A stretch of DNA of 64,000 bases from Pseudomonas sp. DC1.2 (GTDB lineage: Bacteria > Pseudomonadota > Gammaproteobacteria > Pseudomonadales > Pseudomonadaceae), in NCBI RefSeq assembly GCF_034351645.1, contig NZ_CP133782.1, forward strand, positions 129,001-193,000. Reading direction: 5' to 3'. This document shows positions 16,966 to 26,701 of this stretch, piece after piece. Each line of letters opens with the position of its first letter. The stretch's first letter is position 1. Made by a program: the position numbers and the translations under genes. Under the pieces are notes generated by a model. That model did not search any database. It saw only the letters and a list, made by a program, of their open reading frames with translations, and was not told where the DNA came from.

Positions 16966-18006
16966 TCAGGCGCTCTCGCGTTCGATCACTCGGCACTCCA
17001 GCAGGTTCAATCGCTGCACCTCGTGCGCCACCGGCAACACCCCCAGACTCTCCAGCACCCGCGTCGCTGCCAGCACGCCGATTTCCAGCGCGGGCGGCTT
17101 GATGGTGCTTAAGCTCGGCAGCAGCATTTCGGCAAACGGGTAATCGCCAAAGCCGAGGACGGCGCAGTCTTCGGGGATTTTCAGCCCGGCGCGTTGCCCG
17201 GCGAGTAGCCCGCCGGCGGCGAGGTTGTCGTTGGCGAAGATGATGGCGTCGGGCGGCGGCGAGGCCTTCATCAGCGCCTCCATGGCCTGCTTCCCGGCGT
17301 CGAACGGCGCACGATCCGCATCCGGAGCGAACACCCACGGTTCCAGTCCCCACTCGCGAACCGTGGCCGCATAGCCGTCACGGCGCTCCAGCGCACTGAA
17401 ATCCCCGACTGCGCTGTTTTGCACAAAGGCGATTCGCCGATAGCCTTTGCGATGCAAATACCGGGCAGCACTAACGCCCACTTCATAGTGCGAAAAGCCG
17501 ATCTGCACGGGCTCGCGTTCGGGTTGGTAATCCCAGGTTTCGATCACGGGGATGTCGGTGTCGGCAATCAGTTTTTCGGTGCCGGCACTGTGGAAGTGGC
17601 TGGTTAGCACCAGCGCTGCCGGTGACCAGCCGAGGAACGCGCGCACCGCGCTTTCTTCCTGTTCGACGCTGAAGTAACTCGACGCCAGCAACAGTTGATA
17701 ACCGTGGCGGCTGAGGGTGTCGCTGAAGCCCTGGAGGGTGTTGGCGAAGATGGGGCCGGAGATGTTCGGGATAACCATGCCGACAATTTTGCCGCGGGCT
17801 GACGCCAGACCACCGGCCACCAGGTTTGGCACATAACCCAACGCGGCCACCACCGCCGCGATGCGTTCGCGTCGTTCCAGCGAGACGTGCTCCGGTTGGT
17901 TGAAGTAGCGCGATACGGTAATCGCCGAGACACCGGCGTGGCGGGCCACGGTATTGAGGGTCACACGGCCGGCGCCACGGCGTTTGCGGGGCTTGTCTGC
18001 ACTCAA
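16966..18006 (-). CDS. LacI-family transcriptional regulator (GntR-like)
   Basis: A 346-residue repressor-type protein. The LacI helix-turn-helix is at about residues 14-60 (VTLNTVARHAGVSAITVSRY), followed by the hinge with VAGGLASARGKIVGMVIPNI and a periplasmic-binding-protein-like effector domain ending near LLPSLSTIKPPALEIG. It is most like the gluconate-type GntR group of the LacI family. No sugar genes adjoin it. It faces the TonB receptor across a gap of 207 bases with a LacI-type palindrome, so it may control that receptor or itself. Confidence 0.85.
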   Translation of the reverse strand: MSADKPRKRRGAGRVTLNTVARHAGVSAITVSRYFNQPEHVSLERRERIAAVVAALGYVPNLVAGGLASARGKIVGMVIPNISGPIFANTLQGFSDTLSRHGYQLLLASSYFSVEQEESAVRAFLGWSPAALVLTSHFHSAGTEKLIADTDIPVIETWDYQPEREPVQIGFSHYEVGVSAARYLHRKGYRRIAFVQNSAVGDFSALERRDGYAATVREWGLEPWVFAPDADRAPFDAGKQAMEALMKASPPPDAIIFANDNLAAGGLLAGQRAGLKIPEDCAVLGFGDYPFAEMLLPSLSTIKPPALEIGVLAATRVLESLGVLPVAHEVQRLNLLECRVIERESA

Positions 18007-18093
18007 CGGGAAATCCCTCTTAAAAACTAAAACGCATATAAAAGTAATTTTTCAGTATTGGACGGTCTATGCGCGGCTTGTTGATACTGGCGA

Positions 18094-18107
18094 TGTTAGC
18101 GCTAACA
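18094..18107. promoter_or_regulatory. LacI-family operator candidate
   Basis: TGTTAGCGCTAACA is a perfect 14-base palindrome with the central CG of LacI-family sites, in the divergent gap between the LacI-type regulator and the TonB receptor. Its TAGCGCT core resembles the site I recall for Pseudomonas GntR. It lies 107 bases before the receptor ATG and 88 bases before the regulator start. Confidence 0.6.
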
Positions 18108-18213
18108 AAGCGCGCTGTCTGCTACTCGCTCGAGCGAATGCCCAAGACATATTCACAGGCGCTGTCCCCGCAGAAGGGCAGCGGTTCAGGGCAATTTTTC
18201 GAGCGGGCAGACC

Positions 18214-20463
18214 ATGCACAACATTCCTGGGGATCCACACCCACTGGCGCAATCGATTCGCGCCACCACATTTCGACATAAGCCGCCTCTGGGCTGGTGT
18301 CTGGCCGCACTGGCGGCGTTGTCGTTGCCGCAAGCGTTCGCCACCGACAGCGTGGAGCAGGAGCCCACACTCAAACCGGTCACGGTCACCGCCACCCGTC
18401 GTGAGGAGTCGCTGCAAAAAGTCCCGGTGGCGGTGTCGGTGATTGAGGGCGAGCAGCTTGAGCGCGACAACCGCAACGGCGTCGCGAGCCTTGTCCAGCA
18501 AGTACCGTCGCTGAATTTCCGCACTGGCGCGTCGAACAAAGACACCTCGCTGTTCGTTCGGGGCGTGGGGACGATCTCTACCTCGCCCGGCGTCGAGCCC
18601 ACCGTGGCCACGGTGATCGACGGCGTGGTCTACGCCCGTCCGGGACAGGCGACCCTTGATCTGCTGGACTTGGAGCGCATCGAAGTCCTGCGCGGGCCGC
18701 AAGGCACGCTGTTCGGCAAAAACGCTTCGGCCGGGGTGCTCAACATCACCAGCAAAGCGCCGACCAGCGAGACCCACGGCTACATCGATCAGTCGTACTA
18801 CAGCGGCAATGAAAGTCGCACCCGGTTCGGCCTCGGAGGAAGTTTGATTCCCGGCACGTTGAAGGGTTCGATGACCACCCTGTTTGGCAGCTACGACGGT
18901 AACGTCGATAACCAGCACAACGATCAGGAGGTTAACGGTTACAACCACAAAGGCGTGCGCGGCAAACTGGAGTTCACCCCCAGCGACGACCTCAAACTCA
19001 CCCTGATTGCCGACTATATGCAGTCCCACGATGACGCGCCCAATGGTGTGGTCAGCCAGTCTCTGACCCCGGCGTTTGCCACGGCCCTGAACCCGGTACG
19101 GGCCTCCAGCGACAACCGCGATATCAATACCGACACTCGCAGCCACGTCGATGACATCAACAAAGGCCTGTCGGCTCAGCTCGACTGGAACCTCGGTGAC
19201 TACACCCTGACCTCGATCACTGCGTGGCGCGGTTGGGACAACACTCAGTATCAGGACGGTGACCGCCTCGGCACCGTGACCGCCGCGTTCCCCGGTACGG
19301 CTGACAAGGGCGCTCTGGCATTTGATCAGTATTCGCAAGAGTTACGTCTGGCCTCGCCGAAGGGTGAGTTCCTCGAATACGTGGGGGGCCTGTTCTACAT
19401 GCACGGCAAGGATGACGAGACGTATCAGCGCACGTTGACCACGCCCACCAGCCTCAACCGGGGCGTTGCCGATTACAGCACCACCAGCGACAGTTACGCA
19501 GTGTTCGGCGAAAGCACGCTCAATTTCACGTCGGACTTTCGTGGTATTGCCGGCCTGCGCTGGACCCACGACGACCTGGAATATGATCACCGCCGGGTCT
19601 CTACGTCGGCCACCACCGTCAGCGGCATTCAGCCGGACACCAGCAGTTCCGGGTCGGTGGACGAGGACGGCTGGTCTGGGAGACTGGGCGTGCAGTACGA
19701 CCTGAGCGACGCGGTGACCACCTACCTGACTTATTCGCGCGGCTACAAAGGCCCGGCCTATAACGTGTTCTTCAACATGCAGCCCAGGGACACCGAGGCG
19801 CTGAAACCGGAAACCTCCAACACTTGGGAAGCCGGGATCAAAGCCACTTCATGGAACCATCGCCTGACCACCAACCTCGCGGTGTTCCACAGCGCTTACG
19901 ACAACTATCAAGCGAACTTTTTTGACACCGTCGCCGGGCAAGTAGTGACGCGTCTGATCAACGCCGGCAGCGTCAGCACCGAAGGCATAGAGCTCGATTA
20001 CGCCTTGCAAGCCACCCAGCAACTGAAGTTCTCCGGCGCCCTGGCCTACACCCGCGCGCGCATCGATGAGTTCGCTTGCCCCGCAGGCGCGGCGGCGGCG
20101 TGCAACGTCAATGGCAAGCCGCTGCCCTTCAGCCCGGACTGGAAAAGCTATGTGCGCGCTGACTACACAATCGCGCTGGATAACGGTCTGGATATCGAGC
20201 TGGGCACCGACTACAGCTGGCAGAGCGAAGTGCAGTACGACATCAGCCAGAACGCTGACACTAAACAAGGTGCCTACGGCATCTGGAATGCCAGCGTTGC
20301 CCTGGCCGACTACAGCAATGGTTGGCGCGTGGCGTTGCTGGGCAAAAACCTCGCCGACAAGTCCTACTCACCGCTCCTGGCCAGCGGCGGTAATTACATC
20401 TACCGCGCCGTGCCGCGAGACGACGAGCGCTACTTCGGCGTGCAACTGCGCAAGGACTTCTGA
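18214..20463 (+). CDS. TonB-dependent outer-membrane receptor
   Basis: A 749-residue receptor. A signal segment with hydrophobic core (GWCLAALAALSLPQAFA) ends near residue 46. The TonB box region TLKPVTVTATRR follows, then the plug (VAVSVIEGEQLERDN to RIEVLRGPQGTLFGKNAS AGVL) and the beta-barrel ending in a C-terminal Phe (QLRKDF). The substrate is unknown; linkage to a flavin monooxygenase and to tau genes suggests an organosulfur compound. The start region has no strong ribosome site, so the true start may differ slightly. The next gene begins two bases after its stop. Confidence 0.88.
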   Translation: MHNIPGDPHPLAQSIRATTFRHKPPLGWCLAALAALSLPQAFATDSVEQEPTLKPVTVTATRREESLQKVPVAVSVIEGEQLERDNRNGVASLVQQVPSLNFRTGASNKDTSLFVRGVGTISTSPGVEPTVATVIDGVVYARPGQATLDLLDLERIEVLRGPQGTLFGKNASAGVLNITSKAPTSETHGYIDQSYYSGNESRTRFGLGGSLIPGTLKGSMTTLFGSYDGNVDNQHNDQEVNGYNHKGVRGKLEFTPSDDLKLTLIADYMQSHDDAPNGVVSQSLTPAFATALNPVRASSDNRDINTDTRSHVDDINKGLSAQLDWNLGDYTLTSITAWRGWDNTQYQDGDRLGTVTAAFPGTADKGALAFDQYSQELRLASPKGEFLEYVGGLFYMHGKDDETYQRTLTTPTSLNRGVADYSTTSDSYAVFGESTLNFTSDFRGIAGLRWTHDDLEYDHRRVSTSATTVSGIQPDTSSSGSVDEDGWSGRLGVQYDLSDAVTTYLTYSRGYKGPAYNVFFNMQPRDTEALKPETSNTWEAGIKATSWNHRLTTNLAVFHSAYDNYQANFFDTVAGQVVTRLINAGSVSTEGIELDYALQATQQLKFSGALAYTRARIDEFACPAGAAAACNVNGKPLPFSPDWKSYVRADYTIALDNGLDIELGTDYSWQSEVQYDISQNADTKQGAYGIWNASVALADYSNGWRVALLGKNLADKSYSPLLASGGNYIYRAVPRDDERYFGVQLRKDF

Positions 20464-20465
20464 GC

Positions 20466-21785
20466 ATGACCCGTCAACTGAAACTGGGGGCTTTCCTGAT
20501 GGCCACCGGGCACCACGTTGCTGCTTGGCGTCATCCCGACGTGCCAGCGAACGCTGGACTCGATTTCGCCCACTACAAGCGACTGGCACAGATTGCCGAG
20601 GCGGCGAAGTTTGATGCGTTGTTCGTCGCCGACAGCGTGGCGGCGCCGATTGGTGAGAGTGCGAGCCGCATGGCGCGCTCAGACCACTTTGAACCCCTGA
20701 CGTTGCTGTCGGCATTGAGCGCTGTGACAGAACGTATCGGGCTGATCGCCACGGCCACCACCAGCTATAACGAGCCGTACCATGTGGCACGAAAATTCGC
20801 TTCGTTAGACCATCTTTCAGGGGGGCGCGCGGGGTGGAATCTGGTGACTTCCGACAACGCCGCCGAAGCGCAAAATTTCGGCCGCGACCAGCATATTGGC
20901 CATGCTGAGCGCTATAGCCGGGCGCGGGAGTTTCATCAGGTGGTCACGGGGTTGTGGGACAGTTGGGCAGACGACGCCTTTGTACGCGACAAAGCCAGCG
21001 GTACGTACTACCACCCGGAAAAAGTACACGTGCTGGATCATGTCGGCGAACACTTCCGCGTCAAAGGACCGCTGAATGTCGCGCGCTCACCCCAGGGCCA
21101 GCCGGTGATTGTGCAGGCCGGTTCTTCCGAGATTGGTCGGGAGCTGGCGGCAGAAACCGCCGAGGTGGTGTTCACTGCTCAGACATCGCTGGCCAATGCC
21201 CAGGCTTTCTATGCCGACCTCAAAGGTCGCCTGAGTCGGTACGGTCGCGGCGCCGATTCGCTGAAAATCATGCCCGGCGTTTTTGTGGTGGTCGGGCGGA
21301 CGGAAAGCGAAGCACAGGAAAAATATGAAACGTTTCAGCAATTAGTCGAACCACAGGTTGGCGTGGCATTGCTTGGGCGTATGCTGGGCAACTTCGATTT
21401 GTCGAAGTACCCGCTGGGCGGACCGCTGCCGGCGTTGCCGCTGACAGAAAGCGGTCAGCAAAGTCGTCAGAAACTGCTGACGGAGCTGGCGGGTCAAGAG
21501 AACCTCAGCCTCGCCGAACTGGGTCGCAAGGTTGCCGGTGGTCGGGGTCATTACAGCCTGGTGGGAACGCCGGTGCAGATTGCCGACCAATTACAGGCGT
21601 GGTTCGAGCAGGGCGCGGCGGATGGTTTTAATGTGCTGGTGCCGCACCTGCCGGGTGGCCTGGAAGACTTCGCCAACGGTGTGGTCCCGGAACTGCAGCG
21701 ACGCGGACTGTTCAGAACAGAGTATGAAGGTCGAACGTTGCGCCAGAACCTTGGCCTGGCGCGGCCGAGTAATCGATTGATGTAA
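20466..21785 (+). CDS. LLM-class flavin-dependent monooxygenase (NtaA/SnaA/DszA family)
   Basis: A 439-residue TIM-barrel monooxygenase using FMNH2 from a separate reductase. Family motifs are LKLGAFLMATGHH, YNEPYHVARKFASLDHLSGGRAGWNLVTS and the late ADGFNVLVPHLPGGLEDF. Members oxidise nitrilotriacetate, dibenzothiophene sulfone, dimethyl sulfone or similar compounds. AAGGA near the end of the receptor gene serves as its ribosome site, so the two genes are translated from one message. The substrate is unproven; desulfonation or C-S cleavage is inferred from the neighbouring tau operon. Confidence 0.88.
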   Translation: MTRQLKLGAFLMATGHHVAAWRHPDVPANAGLDFAHYKRLAQIAEAAKFDALFVADSVAAPIGESASRMARSDHFEPLTLLSALSAVTERIGLIATATTSYNEPYHVARKFASLDHLSGGRAGWNLVTSDNAAEAQNFGRDQHIGHAERYSRAREFHQVVTGLWDSWADDAFVRDKASGTYYHPEKVHVLDHVGEHFRVKGPLNVARSPQGQPVIVQAGSSEIGRELAAETAEVVFTAQTSLANAQAFYADLKGRLSRYGRGADSLKIMPGVFVVVGRTESEAQEKYETFQQLVEPQVGVALLGRMLGNFDLSKYPLGGPLPALPLTESGQQSRQKLLTELAGQENLSLAELGRKVAGGRGHYSLVGTPVQIADQLQAWFEQGAADGFNVLVPHLPGGLEDFANGVVPELQRRGLFRTEYEGRTLRQNLGLARPSNRLM

Positions 21786-21790
21786 TGCCA

Positions 21791-21810
21791 TTCGCGAGCA
21801 GGCTCGCGAA
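21791..21810. repeat. REP-type hairpin
   Basis: TTCGCGAGC / GCTCGCGAA with a two-base loop, the core of a common Pseudomonas REP sequence, in the gap of 64 bases between the monooxygenase and the reductase. It may lower expression of the downstream gene. Confidence 0.6.
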
Positions 21811-21849
21811 GACGTCGACACCATTTCAAAACAAACAAGAGAGGATTCG

Positions 21850-22887
21850 ATGACTTACACCGCTGCCGAAAACCGCTACAACTCCATTCCCTACCGCCGT
21901 GTTGGTCGCAGCGGGTTGGTGCTGCCCGCGCTTTCGTTGGGCCTGTGGCACAACTTTGGCGACAGCACGCCGATCGATACCCAGCGCTCGTTGCTGCGTA
22001 CTGCGTTCGACCTCGGCATCAATCACTTCGACCTGGCCAACAACTACGGCCCGCCGTATGGCAGCGCCGAGATCAACTTCGGTCGCTTGCTGCGTGAAGA
22101 CTTCAAGCAGTACCGCGACGAGTTGATCATCTCCAGCAAGGCCGGCTGGGACATGTGGCCAGGCCCTTACGGCCAGGGCGGCGGTTCGCGCAAATACGTA
22201 CTGGCCAGCCTCGACCAGAGCCTGCAACGCCTGGGCCTGGACTACGTGGACATTTTTTACTCCCACCGTTTCGACCCCGACACCCCGTTGGAAGAAACAG
22301 CCAGCGCTCTGGCCACCGCTGTGCAGCAGGGCAAGGCTTTGTACATCGGTATTTCGTCCTACTCCGGGGTAAAAACCCGCGAGATGGCCGCGTTGTTGAA
22401 AGAGTGGAAAGTGCCGCTGCTGATTCACCAGCCAGCCTACAACCTGCTCAACCGATGGGTCGAAAAGGATCTGCTGGACGTTACCGACGAACTGGGCACC
22501 GGAGTGATTGCCTTCACACCGCTGGCTCAGGGCCTGTTAACCGACAAATACCTCAACGGCATTCCGAAAGACGCGCGCGTTAACCGTCCGGGTGGCGGCT
22601 CATTGCAGTCCTCGCACTTGTCCGACGCCAACATCGCGCATGTGCGCGGGCTTAACGAAATCGCCAAACGTCGCGGCCAGAGCCTGGCGCAACTGGCGTT
22701 GGCCTGGACCCTGCGTGATCCGCGCGTGACCTCGGCACTGATCGGCGCGAGCCGGCCGGAGCAGATCATCGAGAACGTCGGGGCGTTGAAGAATTTGACC
22801 TTTAGCGCTGAAGAATTGGCAGAAATTGATCGGTTTGCCCAAGAGGGCGGTATCAACCTTTGGGAGAAGCCTTCGACGGCGGAGTAA
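21850..22887 (+). CDS. Aldo/keto reductase (YghZ/MgrA type)
   Basis: A 345-residue NADPH-dependent aldo/keto reductase resembling L-glyceraldehyde-3-phosphate reductase YghZ. The catalytic tetrad can be placed: Asp and Tyr in FDLANNYGPPYGSAE, Lys in IISSKAGWDMWPGPYG and His in IFYSHRFDP. The C-terminal cofactor region is ALIGASRPEQIIENV. GAGAGGA precedes the ATG. It probably reduces an aldehyde or ketone released by the upstream monooxygenase. It is convergent with tauD. Confidence 0.88.
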   Translation: MTYTAAENRYNSIPYRRVGRSGLVLPALSLGLWHNFGDSTPIDTQRSLLRTAFDLGINHFDLANNYGPPYGSAEINFGRLLREDFKQYRDELIISSKAGWDMWPGPYGQGGGSRKYVLASLDQSLQRLGLDYVDIFYSHRFDPDTPLEETASALATAVQQGKALYIGISSYSGVKTREMAALLKEWKVPLLIHQPAYNLLNRWVEKDLLDVTDELGTGVIAFTPLAQGLLTDKYLNGIPKDARVNRPGGGSLQSSHLSDANIAHVRGLNEIAKRRGQSLAQLALAWTLRDPRVTSALIGASRPEQIIENVGALKNLTFSAEELAEIDRFAQEGGINLWEKPSTAE

Positions 22888-22896
22888 GCGCGTTCT

Positions 22897-22925
22897 GATC
22901 GTTCCCACTCCGCGTGGGGACGATC
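22897..22925. repeat. REP-like inverted repeat between convergent genes
   Basis: GATCGTTCCCAC / GTGGGGACGATC (one mismatch) around TCCGC, filling the gap of 41 bases between the convergent reductase and tauD genes. Same repeat family as at 16916. Confidence 0.7.
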
Positions 22926-22928
22926 GGT

Positions 22929-23771
22929 TCATCTGAAAAACGGCACATCCCCCAGCACCGTCGCCCGCTGCATCACTCGCCGTGCCGGACGGTAGTCATC
23001 CACCGCGTAATGCTGGGTTACGCGGTTATCCCAAAATGCCACGTCATCCTTCTGCCAACGCCAGCGAATCGTGAAGTCCGGCCGTGTGGTATGCGCGAAG
23101 AGAAACCTCAAAATCGTCTCGCTTTCGGTCTCCGACAGCTCATTGATCTTCGACGTGAACCCTTCATTGACGAACAGCGCCCGACGCCCGCTCACCGGAT
23201 GCGTGCGGATTACCGGGTGCGACAGCGGCGGATTCTTGCGCCGTGCTTCTTCCCACTGTGCCAACGCTTCGGGTGTGTTGCCATAGCGCTCCAGCGGGAA
23301 CGAACGGATGAAGTCGTGCGTAGCGGTCAACCCTTCGAGCAAGTTTTTCATCGGTGCCGACAGCGCCGCATAAGCCGCTATGCCGCTGGCCCACAAGGTG
23401 TCGCCGCCGAACGGCGGGAGTAACTTGGCGCTGAGCACCGCGCCCATGGCCGGGGTGGGCAGGAAGGTCACGTCGGTGTGCCAGATCGCGTTGTCGCGCA
23501 CGTCGGTCACGGCGGTATCGAGCACCAGCACTTCGGGCTGCTCGGGCACGTTCGGATAGATCGGGTGAATGTGCAGGTCGCCGAAATAGGCGGCGAAGCG
23601 CGCCTGTTGCTGCGGCGTTATCGGTTGATCGCGAAAGAACAGCACTTGATGTTCGAGCAGCGCCTGTTCGACGGCGTTGCGTTGTTCCATGTTCAGCGGT
23701 TGGCTGATGTCGATGCCGCTGATGTGCGCGCCGAGGGCGCAGCTTAGGGGGACTATGCTCAGTTGGCTCAT
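22929..23771 (-). CDS. tauD: Taurine dioxygenase
   Basis: A 280-residue Fe(II)/2-oxoglutarate dioxygenase that oxidises taurine, releasing sulfite and aminoacetaldehyde. The iron ligands are visible as HTDVTF (H-x-D) and the distal His in [13 protein letters not shown]; the 2-oxoglutarate arginine follows in [10 protein letters not shown]. The start is taken at 23771 ([10 protein letters not shown]), which gives the family length. It is the last gene of tauABCD, 39 bases after tauC. Confidence 0.93.
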   Translation of the reverse strand: MSQLSIVPLSCALGAHISGIDISQPLNMEQRNAVEQALLEHQVLFFRDQPITPQQQARFAAYFGDLHIHPIYPNVPEQPEVLVLDTAVTDVRDNAIWHTDVTFLPTPAMGAVLSAKLLPPFGGDTLWASGIAAYAALSAPMKNLLEGLTATHDFIRSFPLERYGNTPEALAQWEEARRKNPPLSHPVIRTHPVSGRRALFVNEGFTSKINELSETESETILRFLFAHTTRPDFTIRWRWQKDDVAFWDNRVTQHYAVDDYRPARRVMQRATVLGDVPFFR

Positions 23772-23810
23772 GGTGATTCTCTTCAGTTCGCGGGGCTCAC
23801 GCATGAACAA

Positions 23811-24641
23811 TTAGTTTGCCTGACCATGCCACGGCACCAGTTTGCGTTGCAGGGCGCGCAGGCCCATTTCCATGGCGAAGGCGATTAGCGCGATGACCAA
23901 AATCCCCAGCACCACCACATCGGTGACCAGGAATTGCGCAGCCGACTGCACCATGAAACCGAGGCCGCTGGTGGCGGCGATTAATTCGGCGGCAACCAGC
24001 GTCGACCAACCCACGCCCAGGCCGATGCGCACGCCGGTCAAGATGTCCGGCAACGCGCTCGGCAAAATCACATGGCGGATCAGCTGCGCCCGCGTCGCGC
24101 CCAGAGACTGCGCCGCGCGCAATTTGGCGGGATCGACCGTGCGCACACCGGTGGCGGTGGCGATGGCAATTGGGGCGAAAATCGCCAGGTAGATCAGCAG
24201 GACTTTCGACAGCTCACCGATGCCGCACCAGATCACAATCAGCGGCAGGTACGCCAGCGGCGGAATAGGGCGGTAGAACTCGATCAGCGGATCGAGAATG
24301 CCGCGAGCGATGCGGTTATGGCCGATAGCAATGCCGACTGGGACGGCGGTCAACACCGCAAAACCGAGGCCCAGACCGATACGGCTCAGACTCGCGCCCA
24401 AGTGCTGCCACAAGGTCGAATCCATGTAGCCAGTGGTCGCCAGCAGCCAACCTTTTTGCAGTACGGCGGAAGGTGGCGGTAGGAACAGCGGTTCGATCAG
24501 CCCCGTGGCGGTGACAGCCCACCAAATGGAGACGAGCGTCAACAGAGTCAGCAAGCTGATCCAACGTGTACTGACGCTACGTTTTGACGGCTTTGCAGGC
24601 GCAGGTTTCACTGCCACGGCTGGAATTTCATAGCTGCTCAT
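23811..24641 (-). CDS. tauC: Taurine ABC transporter, permease protein
   Basis: A 276-residue inner-membrane permease of the SsuC/TauC group with about six membrane helices, the first at about residues 28-48. The EAA-type loop is [20 protein letters not shown]. The ATG overlaps the tauB stop (ATGA). It works with TauB and TauA to import taurine and possibly other sulfonates. Confidence 0.92.
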   Translation of the reverse strand: MSSYEIPAVAVKPAPAKPSKRSVSTRWISLLTLLTLVSIWWAVTATGLIEPLFLPPPSAVLQKGWLLATTGYMDSTLWQHLGASLSRIGLGLGFAVLTAVPVGIAIGHNRIARGILDPLIEFYRPIPPLAYLPLIVIWCGIGELSKVLLIYLAIFAPIAIATATGVRTVDPAKLRAAQSLGATRAQLIRHVILPSALPDILTGVRIGLGVGWSTLVAAELIAATSGLGFMVQSAAQFLVTDVVVLGILVIALIAFAMEMGLRALQRKLVPWHGQAN

Positions 24642-25432
24642 ACGCGCTCCTGGCGCTGGGCGGCGCTGCGTTGCGAGAATACTTTGGCGAGCACGTGTTC
24701 ACGGGTTTCGATAAAGCGTGGGTCGGATTTGATCGCGCGTGCCGACTCGCCGGTAGCGTAACGCTGGCCGAAGTCCAGGCTCAGGCGCTCGACAATTTGC
24801 CCTGGATGAGGGGCCAGCAGGATCAGGTCGGTGGCGAGGAACACCGCCTCTTCAATGTCGTGGGTAATCAGGAACACCGGTTTGGCGGTGCGCTGCCAGA
24901 CTTGCAGCAGCAGCTCCTGCATCTGTTCACGGGTGAAGGCATCGAGGGCGCCGAAGGGTTCGTCCATCAGCAGCACGCGCGGGTCTGCGGCGAGCGCACG
25001 GGCCAGCCCGACACGCTGTTTCTGGCCGCCCGAGAGCTGCCAGATGCGACGCGTGTCAAAGCCGTCGAGGTCCACCAGTGCGAGCATTTCCCTGGCGCGG
25101 ATCTCGCGTTTGCCCCGAGGAACCCCTGCCAGTTCAAGACCAAAACCAACGTTGGCCAGCACGTCCTGCCACGGCAGCAAGGCGTCGTCCTGGAACACCA
25201 CGCCGCGCTCGGCACTCGGGCCTTTGACCGGCACGCCGTCAAGGGTAATGCGCCCGGCGCTGGGCTCGACGAAACCGGCAATCAGGTTCAACAGCGACGT
25301 CTTGCCACTGCCGGAGGGGCCGAGGGCTACCAGCAATTGCCGTGGCCCCAGGCTCAGCGAGATATCCGCCAGCACCGGTTCCGGGCTGCCGGGGTACTGT
25401 GCGCTGATGCGCTCCAGCTGTAGCAAAGCCAT
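24638..25432 (-). CDS. tauB: Taurine ABC transporter, ATP-binding protein
   Basis: A 264-residue ABC ATPase with Walker [12 protein letters not shown]-loop [10 protein letters not shown], signature [15 protein letters not shown], Walker [13 protein letters not shown] and switch His in LITHDIEEA. It drives TauC. The gene overlaps tauC by four bases and begins 16 bases after tauA. Confidence 0.93.
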   Translation of the reverse strand: MALLQLERISAQYPGSPEPVLADISLSLGPRQLLVALGPSGSGKTSLLNLIAGFVEPSAGRITLDGVPVKGPSAERGVVFQDDALLPWQDVLANVGFGLELAGVPRGKREIRAREMLALVDLDGFDTRRIWQLSGGQKQRVGLARALAADPRVLLMDEPFGALDAFTREQMQELLLQVWQRTAKPVFLITHDIEEAVFLATDLILLAPHPGQIVERLSLDFGQRYATGESARAIKSDPRFIETREHVLAKVFSQRSAAQRQERV

Positions 25433-25448
25433 TGCGGTTAACTCCCGA

Positions 25449-26426
25449 TCAGTGGGTGATGTATTGAGCGCTGACGTAGGGTGCGTAGTCCGGCAGTACG
25501 GCTTCGACTTTGCCTTGTTCTTTCAGGAACGCAGCGGTGTCGGTGATGGCTTTGGTGGTGGGTGCGCCGAGGGTGATTACTTGATCAGCTGCCAGTGGAT
25601 AGACGTTGCCTTGCAGCAGCAGCGGAATATCGCTGGCTTTGGCGCCGGAGAGCTTCACCAGTTTGTCGATGTTGGATTGGTTGGCGAGCCAGGCTTGCGG
25701 ATCCTTGCGGTAGTTGGTGTAGGCGTCGAGGGTGACTTTGGCGAACGCGGTGACGATTTCGGGGTGCTTCTGGGCGAAGTCTTTACGCACGATCCAGGCA
25801 TCGAAGGTCGGTGCGCCGAATTTGGCCAGCTCGCCGGAGGTGATCAAAACTTTGCCGTTTTCCTTGGCCACGCCAAGGGCTGGATCCCACACGTAGGTCG
25901 CGTCGATGTCACCGCGTTTCCAGGCGGCGACGATTGCCGGTGGCGCGAGGTTGAGGACGGTCACTTTCGACGGATCGATGTTCCAGTGCTTCAGCGCGGC
26001 GAGCAGGCTGTAGTGGCCGGTGGAAACGAACGGCACGGCGATTTTCTTGCCGATCAGGTCCTGCGGGGTTTTGATTCCGGAGCCATCACGCACGACCAGC
26101 GCTTCAGCAGCGCCGATCTGGGTCGCGATGAGGAAGGTTTCCACCGGGACTTTGCGGGTAATTGCAGCGGTCAAGGGGCTGGAACCGAGGTAGCCGATCT
26201 GCACATCGCCGGAGGCGATGGCGGCGATGATGTCGGCACCGTTATCGAATTTGCGCCAGTCGATCTTGGCGTGGGTGGCTTGTTCGTAGGCGCCGTCAGC
26301 CTGGGCGACTTTGGCCGGGTCTACGGTGGTCTGGTAGGCGACGGTGAAGTCGGCTGCCTGGGCAAAGAAGCTCGCCGCCGCCAACGATACGACCGCCAGG
26401 AGGCGAAGGGGGAAATGCAGTGTCAT
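25449..26426 (-). CDS. tauA: Taurine-binding periplasmic protein
   Basis: A 325-residue binding protein whose residues 1-24 form a signal peptide ([18 protein letters not shown]). The mature part starts [21 protein letters not shown], typical of TauA, with [18 protein letters not shown] and [11 protein letters not shown]. It captures taurine for TauBC. It is the first gene of the operon; the AT-rich gap upstream should carry a sulfur-starvation promoter (CysB type), though I could not define its boxes. Confidence 0.93.
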   Translation of the reverse strand: MTLHFPLRLLAVVSLAAASFFAQAADFTVAYQTTVDPAKVAQADGAYEQATHAKIDWRKFDNGADIIAAIASGDVQIGYLGSSPLTAAITRKVPVETFLIATQIGAAEALVVRDGSGIKTPQDLIGKKIAVPFVSTGHYSLLAALKHWNIDPSKVTVLNLAPPAIVAAWKRGDIDATYVWDPALGVAKENGKVLITSGELAKFGAPTFDAWIVRKDFAQKHPEIVTAFAKVTLDAYTNYRKDPQAWLANQSNIDKLVKLSGAKASDIPLLLQGNVYPLAADQVITLGAPTTKAITDTAAFLKEQGKVEAVLPDYAPYVSAQYITH

Positions 26427-26625
26427 GAGGGGAAGCTCCTTGTCCGCGACCGAGCGTCGGCGTGAAAGGAGACTAAATGATCTAAGAATTCGAAAATAAA
26501 TAACTTTTTCGAATGAGCTTATGAGCGGAAAATTCTAAGCAAGCGCACTGATCGACCCCTCACTCTGTTTAGGAATGCAGCCCGTGAAGCTCCGCGTCAC
26601 TCGACGCAGAGCGTCCTTTGAGGCA

Positions 26626-26646
26626 TTCCCACGCAGCGCGTGGGAA
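26626..26646. repeat. REP-like inverted repeat
   Basis: TTCCCACGC / GCGTGGGAA around AGC, within a REP-like stretch at about 26570-26650 that also contains a related imperfect stem. It lies between the tauA start and the gshA stop. Confidence 0.7.
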
Positions 26647-26701
26647 CGATCTGCCCCCTACAAAAGGTTGCCCGCGAAAAGGTCCGCAGGACCTTCAGAG
26701 G

